Under the pieces are notes generated by a model. It saw nothing but the letters and a program-made list of their open reading frames with translations. It ran no database searches and had not been told where the DNA came from. This document shows positions 14,236 through 18,937 of a stretch of 18,937 bases of DNA, piece by piece. The stretch comes from JAHDCE01 sp051275765 (GTDB lineage: Bacteria > Bacteroidota > Bacteroidia > Chitinophagales > Saprospiraceae), in NCBI GenBank assembly GCA_051275765.1, contig JBNMOV010000034.1, positions 1 through 18,937 of the forward strand. The letters run 5' to 3'. The position numbers and the translations under genes were made by a program. Position 1 is the first letter of the stretch; every line of letters starts with the position of its first letter.

Positions 14236-14706
14236 TTACTCCTTTATTCTAATTTCAATTATCTTATCATTATCATCGTAAACCAAAAGAAATTCATTGC
14301 CAACCATTTCTGGATTTGCTCCTGGAGGACCTTCTAAATCTTCCATAGATTCTAGCATATTGTCAGGTACCTTTATACGTTTTTCCTTTTCTATTTCAGG
14401 TAATTGACTGACCATAATTAGAATGATTTCTCCCTTTTTATTACTGAATGCGTACTCATTAGATGCTGCATAGACCGCACAGCCTTCATAGGTTACCGTT
14501 TTTGTTTTGGCATCATCTATAGGAGCTAATCTAGCCTGAGTAGTTGAGGTATCTGAAGTAATAATCTCAGAGGGAATGGAATCTGCTTTCATGTCTGCTG
14601 GTCGAGGAATATTGATATCTCCTGTAGAGCTATCGATAAGGCAACTCGACAAGATACCTGCTAAAAATAAGCAAGTAATCATCGTGATTAAAGTGCGTTT
14701 TTTCAT
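14236..14706 (-). CDS. Putative lipoprotein of unknown function
   Basis: This 156-residue protein has a lipoprotein signal MKKRTLITMITCLFLAGIL with lipobox LSSC, so Cys22 is the likely lipid site. A Ser/Thr/Asp-rich, probably disordered linker follows (23-65). The compact C-terminal part has alternating strand-like segments: TKTVTYEGCAVYAASNEYAF, GEIILIMVSQLP, NEFLLVYDDNDKIIEIRIKE. A second Cys (C76) stands alone. I recognise no family. It is predicted to sit in a membrane facing the periplasm or exterior. It is separated from the kinase gene by 269 bp and shares a terminator with the large convergent gene, so it is probably transcribed alone. Confidence 0.78.
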   Translation of the reverse strand: MKKRTLITMITCLFLAGILSSCLIDSSTGDINIPRPADMKADSIPSEIITSDTSTTQARLAPIDDAKTKTVTYEGCAVYAASNEYAFSNKKGEIILIMVSQLPEIEKEKRIKVPDNMLESMEDLEGPPGANPEMVGNEFLLVYDDNDKIIEIRIKE

Positions 14707-14808
14707 AATACGAATCGTTTTATTATAGTAATCTATGATTTAAATTGGTATTATTTAGAATAAGAATGGAAATTTCTTGCCATTCATTTCAATTTTTATT
14801 CTGCTGAA

Positions 14809-14964
14809 TTATTTTTTTGATTTGAAATGAGTAGTATACCAAACGCGTTTTTCCTTGGCCAAGATACGTAATCCAGTATCGTCGCCAAGTGGATAAAAGG
14901 AAGAATTTCTACGGGATTTACTGAAGGTGGGATACCATATTTTTCTTGGTGTGTTTTGCTGTTT
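14809..14964 (-). pseudogene. Coding-like remnant or structured repeat downstream of the kinase gene
   Basis: Between two in-frame stops the minus strand has a 51-codon frame without any ATG that reads like real protein, for example SSFYPLGDDTGLRILAKEKR and VWYTTHFKSKK. Two parts of it resemble each other (RKIWYPTFSKS and KRVWYTTHFKS). The same DNA holds a symmetric hairpin: CTTGGC-CAA-GATAC (14854-14867) pairs with GTATC-GTC-GCCAAG (14876-14889). It is less AT-rich than the flanks. It could be the tail of a lost gene or an intergenic repeat; I cannot decide. Confidence 0.35.
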
Positions 14965-14975
14965 CTACTAGTGCA

Positions 14976-16292
14976 TCATCTTGAAAAGCTCACGAAAAAT
15001 ATAGAACCTACGCCATATTCAGATTCAACCCATATTTTTCCTTGCATTTTTTCTATTATCTTTTTGCAGGATGCTAATCCTATTCCATTTCCTGCGATTT
15101 CATTTTTACTATGTAATCTATTGAAAATGCCAAAGATATTTTCTAACTCATTATTAGGTATTCCAATTCCATTATCTGAAATAGATATAGTGATGTTTTC
15201 ATTTGTTTTTATAAAATCGATAGCAATTATAGGCGTTTCCTCTTTCTTCCTAAATTTAATGGCATTAGCAATCAGATGCTGAAATAACTGAATAGCTAGA
15301 ATTTTTGACATTTTAATTTGAGGCAGATTATCTTTGATTTTAATATTTGCCTTAGATTGTGAAATGAGGAATTTAAGATTATTTGAAACTTCAGAAAATA
15401 TTTTGTTGAGTTCAATCGGTTCAGTTTCCTTTATTTCTTTTTCTAAGGAGGCATATTCTAATAAACCATCTAGCATTTGCTCCATATTTCCTACTCCTAC
15501 ATTGATGAATTTCATACACTCTTTATCGTTTCCATCGATTTTTCCATCTAAACTTTTATCTAATAGTTTAATAAAAGAACTGACCATTCTCAAGGGTTCT
15601 TTTAGATGGTGTGAAGTAGCATAGGCAAATGAAGTGAGATCTTTATTTTTTTCTTCTATAAGTTTATTTTGTTCTATGAGCAGTTTGTTTTTGTCTTGGA
15701 GTTGAATTTCTTTATCATGAGTTTCTACCCTATTAGAGTATCTATTTCTCGCTAAAATATAAGTAAATGATATGATGGCAAGGGCTTCTATAATACGGAG
15801 TAGATGGACAAGAAAACTCTCTGGCTTAATAAGATTAAGAATAGTGATGATAATAAATAGACCAATATTGATGTATAGTTTGTTTTTAATATCTGTCTCA
15901 AAAAACAAATTGATAATACAAATACAAATAGCAAATGCTATCATTTCTCCACGAGCATAAGCATTGATAAAAGAGAAAGGAATAATTGAAATATAAACTA
16001 TTGATAGGCAAATTAAGGCATTAGTCCCTAAACTAGCTTTAGGTTTGAGGGATATGAACTTAAATTTAGCATTGAGTAAAGGGATGAAAAAGAGAGCCAT
16101 TAGTAAATGAATATATACTAATATGAGATAGCTGTAGTCTCTTTGGAATACACCGTTTTTCCACCTTAAATAATCCATGATCATCAAAATAAAAAAGAAG
16201 GTAATACAAATGATTGAAGTGGCAAAAGCACTTCTTTCATTGTATTCTTGTAATTTTAAATTTAAGGTGTCTTGAAATGAAGTCTCCTTCAT
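14976..16292 (-). CDS. Membrane-bound sensor histidine kinase
   Basis: This 438-residue protein has about six membrane segments in residues 22-182, forming a 7TM-like or MASE-like sensor region without a large periplasmic domain. A coiled coil follows (about 186-222, rich in E, K, Q and L). The dimerisation domain has the H-box SHHLKEPLRM with phosphoacceptor His228; the usual Asp or Glu after this His is replaced by His229. The ATP-binding domain shows the N-box HLIANAIKF (Asn343), G1 SDNGIGI (372-378), F-box IFGIFNRLH and G2 GNGIGLASCKKI. This is the 'SHDLxEPLR' class of Bacteroidota kinases. No response regulator is adjacent, so the partner is encoded elsewhere. It starts 36 bp after the yhhQ-like gene on the same strand, so they may share a transcript. 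The signal is unknown. Confidence 0.92.
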   Translation of the reverse strand: MKETSFQDTLNLKLQEYNERSAFATSIICITFFFILMIMDYLRWKNGVFQRDYSYLILVYIHLLMALFFIPLLNAKFKFISLKPKASLGTNALICLSIVYISIIPFSFINAYARGEMIAFAICICIINLFFETDIKNKLYINIGLFIIITILNLIKPESFLVHLLRIIEALAIISFTYILARNRYSNRVETHDKEIQLQDKNKLLIEQNKLIEEKNKDLTSFAYATSHHLKEPLRMVSSFIKLLDKSLDGKIDGNDKECMKFINVGVGNMEQMLDGLLEYASLEKEIKETEPIELNKIFSEVSNNLKFLISQSKANIKIKDNLPQIKMSKILAIQLFQHLIANAIKFRKKEETPIIAIDFIKTNENITISISDNGIGIPNNELENIFGIFNRLHSKNEIAGNGIGLASCKKIIEKMQGKIWVESEYGVGSIFFVSFSR

Positions 16293-16328
16293 ATTTTATT
16301 TTTATAAATTACCAATATCCTAGTTTTC

Positions 16329-17117
16329 TTAGGTACTTGCTTGTTGTTTCATCTTTGTTGCTAGTTCTTCTCCAAGATATTTATCAATGACATTATGTAG
16401 CCAATAAATAACTGGTGTTAAGACAGTTGCCATTAAGAATTTGTAAATATAGTTATTAAAACCGACAGCAAGAAACATAGCCAAAGGCCAAGGGCTTCCA
16501 TTTCCTTCAAATATTCGAGGTCCTAAATAAAAAGCAATAAACAAGACCACAAAACTATCAATGAACTGAGAAACTAGGGTAGAGCCAGTAGCTCTCGCCC
16601 AAACTTTTCCTTCTCCAGTTATTTTTTTGATTTTATGAAAAATAAATACATCGACTACTTGTCCTATCAAGAAGGCGACTAAAGATCCGACGATGATCAA
16701 TAAACCTTGTCCAAAGATACTCTTAAAAGCGTGTTGCATATTTGGGACATCGTAGGGTTGATAGCTTTCCACCCACCAATCTGCTGGAGATAAAGCGATG
16801 GCAGCATAAACCATAACGAAGGCATAGGAAATCAATCCTACAGTAAAATAAGATAAAAAACGAACACCTTTTTCACCATAATATTCATTGATGACATCTG
16901 TCATGATGAACACGACTGGCCATAATAATACACCTGCCGTATACGTCAACGAAACGGTTTCTCCTAATAACTCGTATTCAAAAGGCTGGAATCCTAGCGT
17001 AGTTTCCAATTGGAATATCTTGACTCCAATAAACTCGGCTATCAAGGCATTGGCAATGAAAAAACCGCCTAGAATAATGAATAATTGAGTGGCTTTATTA
17101 TCTATGATATGCTTCAT
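16329..17117 (-). CDS. yhhQ: Queuosine precursor transporter (YhhQ / DUF165 family)
   Basis: This 262-residue membrane protein has about six to seven helices. Family motifs are NALIAEFIGVKIF (23-35), VVFIMTDVINEYYGEKGVR (68-86), GSTLVSQFIDSFVVLFIAFY (about 178-197) and TPVIYWLHNVID near the C-terminus. YhhQ proteins import queuosine precursors (preQ0/preQ1, or queuine in some bacteria) through the inner membrane for modification of the wobble base in GUN-anticodon tRNAs. No other queuosine genes and no recognisable preQ1 riboswitch are visible in the 140 bp upstream. The kinase gene follows 36 bp downstream; any functional link is unclear. Length is somewhat above the E. coli protein because of a loop around 112-125 (WWVESYQPYDVP). 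Confidence 0.93.
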   Translation of the reverse strand: MKHIIDNKATQLFIILGGFFIANALIAEFIGVKIFQLETTLGFQPFEYELLGETVSLTYTAGVLLWPVVFIMTDVINEYYGEKGVRFLSYFTVGLISYAFVMVYAAIALSPADWWVESYQPYDVPNMQHAFKSIFGQGLLIIVGSLVAFLIGQVVDVFIFHKIKKITGEGKVWARATGSTLVSQFIDSFVVLFIAFYLGPRIFEGNGSPWPLAMFLAVGFNNYIYKFLMATVLTPVIYWLHNVIDKYLGEELATKMKQQAST

Positions 17118-17151
17118 CTGATATTTTTATTTACCCGCAAATTACTCAATT

Positions 17152-17220
17152 ATAGTAAAAAATGATAATTACTATTATGTATAAATAAATATAGGATGTG
17201 TGTAGAGTTTACGCTAAACT
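17152..17220. repeat. Two short inverted repeats upstream of yhhQ
   Basis: ATAGTAA / TTACTAT (17152-17158 and 17169-17175) and AGTTTA-CGC-TAAACT (17206-17220) lie between yhhQ and the mepB remnant. The second could be a weak terminator for mepB or an operator for yhhQ. No clear TAnnTTTG box is present. Confidence 0.35.
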
Positions 17221-17257
17221 GATTTCTATTTTTTCATAAATAATTCTTTTAAAATAT

Positions 17258-17763
17258 TCAAGTCAATTTTTTATCAAATTCTATAAAATATTTCCTTTGC
17301 CATTTTTGAGTTTTTTCTGCTTGTTTATTGTTTGGAATATCCCAACTTGGATAGACTCTAAAATCTCTTTTTTCATCTTTTTTGGACGAGGATATAATTC
17401 CGTTTTTAATAAGGACTGATTTTGGTAGGATAAATTGTCCAATTCTATGGTCTTTTATGACATGTATAACATATAAATCAATTAGATCAGTTTCATTAAA
17501 GTTCAGTAATACCATTTCTATATCTCTTCCAAAAGTTACAAATTGTCCAATTTTTTTGGTGTAATTTTAGCATTTCTGCAAATAATATTAAGTTCATTTA
17601 ATTTAAAGTTATAGTCTTTGTATGCTTTTCCTTCTGATTCGATTACTACATCTGAAATGATAAGAGAACAATTATCGTAAGCGGTTTCTTTGATTTTTTG
17701 TAATTCTTTATTGAGGTTGTTCATTTTAAAATCTTCATTGTTTATAGTAATAAAACTAAACAA
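17258..17763 (-). pseudogene. mepB: MepB-family protein gene, interrupted by one frameshift
   Basis: Two adjacent minus-strand frames together encode one MepB-like protein. The first part (17763 to about 17550) ends ICRNAKITPKKLDNL and stops. The second resumes in another frame as IGQFVTFGRDIEMVLLNF and goes on to GQFILPKSVLIKNGIISS, FRVYPSWD and QAEKTQKWQRKYFIEF, all typical of MepB. The switch is at an A7 tract (T7 on the plus strand, 17551-17557): one extra A, or a -1 ribosomal slip on the in-phase heptamer A-AAA-AAA, would restore about 168 residues, the normal family length. MepB is named from the Staphylococcus mepRAB operon and its role is not established. The real start may be the ATG at 17724 (MNNLNKELQKIKE). 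This may be a disabled gene, a homopolymer sequencing error, or recoding. Confidence 0.8.
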
Positions 17764-17810
17764 AAGGATTGGATTATATCTAGCGATAATATATAATTTT
17801 GTCTTGGTAC

Positions 17811-18614
17811 TTATCGATTTTTAGATATCTTAAATTTAGTCCCACAATTTGGACATTCACATTTTTTATCATTTTTTTGTTCTTTCTCTTCTTGAATCTT
17901 TTCAATAAATGCAGAACTTATAATTCCTGTAGGCAATGCAATAAAACCAATTCCTATTAATGCTATTATTGCACTTAATAATTTTCCTAATGCAGTTACT
18001 GGATAAATATCACCATAACCAACAGTAGTTAGGGTAGCAACTGCCCACCATAATGAATGACCAATACTCGAAAATTTATCTGGTTGTGCTTCATTTTCAA
18101 CATAATACATTAGTGTGGACGATATCAGAAGAAGAATGAAAGCAATAAATAGAGTAATGATTAAATGAGTTTTTGTTTCTTTTAAAACTTGATTAATAGT
18201 TGTTATTGATTTTGAAAATCGACCAAATTTAAATATTTTTAGTAACCTTAATAATCGTAAAATTCTCATAATCCTTAAATCAATTGGAAACATCATTGGA
18301 AGGTAAAATGGTAATATCGCCAATAAATCTATCAGACCAAGAGGAGAAGTAATGAACTTTAATCGACTGAATTTTAAATCTTTATTTAAGTTAGATACCC
18401 AAAGTCTTAAAACGTATTCAATTGTAAATACAATTACAGAAAATATTTCTATAATTTGGAAAACATATTGATACTTTAATTTCAACCCTTCATATGATTC
18501 AAGAATTAAAGCAATTACATTAAGGATTATTAAGCCATAAATGAATTTTATGACAGTTTTGTTTTCATGAAGTAAATTGTAAATTTTATTTTTCAATTCT
18601 TTTGATTTTAGCAA
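17811..18614 (-). CDS. Voltage-gated-type potassium channel (six-TM Kv-like)
   Basis: This 267-residue protein has the layout of bacterial Kv channels. S1-S3 are at about 21-39, 51-73 and 91-108. S4 (112-132) has a basic residue every third position: R114, R117, R120, R123, K126, K129, R132. S5 is at 150-171. The pore loop carries the K+ selectivity filter TLTTVGYGD (194-202) and is followed by S6 (211-235). These residues predict a voltage-sensitive tetrameric K+ channel in the inner membrane. A short cytosolic tail has a coiled-coil-like EEKEQKNDKK followed by CECPNCGTKFK, a CxC-x2-C cluster that may bind zinc. There is no RCK domain. An IS element begins within about 50 bp upstream of the start codon, so the native promoter may be disturbed. 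Confidence 0.93.
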   Translation of the reverse strand: MLKSKELKNKIYNLLHENKTVIKFIYGLIILNVIALILESYEGLKLKYQYVFQIIEIFSVIVFTIEYVLRLWVSNLNKDLKFSRLKFITSPLGLIDLLAILPFYLPMMFPIDLRIMRILRLLRLLKIFKFGRFSKSITTINQVLKETKTHLIITLFIAFILLLISSTLMYYVENEAQPDKFSSIGHSLWWAVATLTTVGYGDIYPVTALGKLLSAIIALIGIGFIALPTGIISSAFIEKIQEEKEQKNDKKCECPNCGTKFKISKNR

Positions 18615-18631
18615 TGTTTAAATAGTACTCC

Positions 18632-18937
18632 CTAGAGTTCTAGAGTTCGTCAAAAAAGTAGACACTAAGATAAGTTAAAAGTATAATGATTACATTTAAA
18701 AAATTTATCTAATGTCAAGACGAAGAAAACAGTATAGTAAGGAAGAGAAATTGGAAGTGGTAAAGTTGAGTTTGGAGGACAAAGAATCAATAAAAGAACT
18801 TGCAGTTCGCTTTGAAGTAAGCGAGAATACGATATATAATTGGCGGAGTAAATATCTGAAGGATGGCGATTCTTCATTTCCAGGGAAAGGGAATAAGGTG
18901 ATGACTGAATCGGAACGTAGGATAGATGAATTGGAAA
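18632..18937 (+). mobile_element. Left end of an IS3-family insertion sequence (truncated by the window)
   Basis: The element includes the OrfA gene that starts at 18712. The segment GTTCGTCAAAAAAGTAGACA (18645-18664) just before it looks like an IS end; read on the minus strand it begins TGTCTACTTTTTTGAC. A CTAGAGTT tandem pair (18632-18647) abuts it. The exact terminus and target duplication cannot be set because the other end is outside the window. Confidence 0.6.
18712..18937 (+). CDS. IS3-family transposase OrfA (N-terminal part, runs off the right edge)
   Basis: The first 75 codons from ATG 18712 are present. MSRRRKQYSKEEKLEVVKLS is followed by the helix-turn-helix ESIKELAVRFEVSENTIYNW and then RSKYLKDGDSSFPGKG and the start of a leucine-zipper-like helix (ESERRIDELE). 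This is the transposase_8 / HTH_Tnp_1 DNA-binding protein of IS3-like elements. OrfA normally overlaps OrfB (DDE integrase) and is fused to it by -1 frameshifting; OrfB would lie beyond the right edge. The reading direction is opposite to the neighbouring channel gene. Confidence 0.92.
   Translation, partial: MSRRRKQYSKEEKLEVVKLSLEDKESIKELAVRFEVSENTIYNWRSKYLKDGDSSFPGKGNKVMTESERRIDELE

Noticed and set aside
17118..17257. preQ1 riboswitch upstream of the queuosine transporter
   Set aside because: Only short AT-rich hairpins are present; I see no compact preQ1-type pseudoknot or C-rich loop.
17258..17515. An independent 85-residue gene
   Set aside because: It is the C-terminal half of MepB and its apparent start is an internal Met; it continues the preceding frame after a one-base shift.
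18665..18877. 70-codon minus-strand frame at the right end
   Set aside because: It is antisense to the recognisable IS3 OrfA.

Overview
The window is about 18.9 kb of AT-rich DNA from a member of the Bacteroidota. Three things support this. Two secreted proteins end in type IX secretion (T9SS) sorting domains. Gene starts lack Shine-Dalgarno sites but several have the phylum's TAnnTTTG -7 promoter element. The protein content (DUF4920 lipoprotein, halotyrosine-deiodinase-like flavoprotein, Bacteroidota-type ferrochelatase) also fits. A Saprospiria-like lineage is possible, but the sequence alone does not fix the genus.

Layout. 1-1241 (minus): the start of a TolC-family efflux gene, preceded by a TetR-type repressor whose promoter is covered by two palindromic operators. 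1285-3231 (minus): a large secreted T9SS-sorted protein. 3508-4701: a divergent pair with interlocking promoters, an iodotyrosine-deiodinase-like flavoprotein (minus) and a DUF4920 lipoprotein (plus). 4917-5501 (plus): an HD-domain hydrolase. 5711-6911 (minus): two neighbouring lipoproteins that share a four-cysteine pattern and look like diverged paralogues, with a palindromic repeat element between them. 7250-8071 (plus): a small T9SS-sorted secreted protein, converging on ferrochelatase hemH (8176-9198, minus) across a shared terminator. 9199-10071: a long non-coding stretch with a second copy of the palindromic element and a symmetric promoter/operator. 10072-14169 (plus): a 1365-residue protein with an N-terminal outer-membrane beta-barrel followed by eleven Ig-like repeats. 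14236-17117 (minus): a small lipoprotein, a membrane histidine kinase and a YhhQ-type queuosine-precursor transporter. 17258-18614 (minus): a frameshifted mepB and a voltage-gated-type potassium channel. 18712 to the right edge (plus): the start of an IS3-family transposase.

This is mostly chromosomal housekeeping and cell-envelope content rather than an obvious island. Transcription units are short and usually separated by strong hairpin terminators. The efflux regulator unit, the hemH gene and the queuosine transporter/kinase pair have readable roles. No defence system, CRISPR array, tRNA or rRNA was seen.

The most unusual items are the barrel-first Ig-array protein, the four-cysteine lipoprotein pair, the two 158-160 bp palindromic elements with a shared core, and the mepB frameshift that sits exactly on a -1 slippery heptamer.
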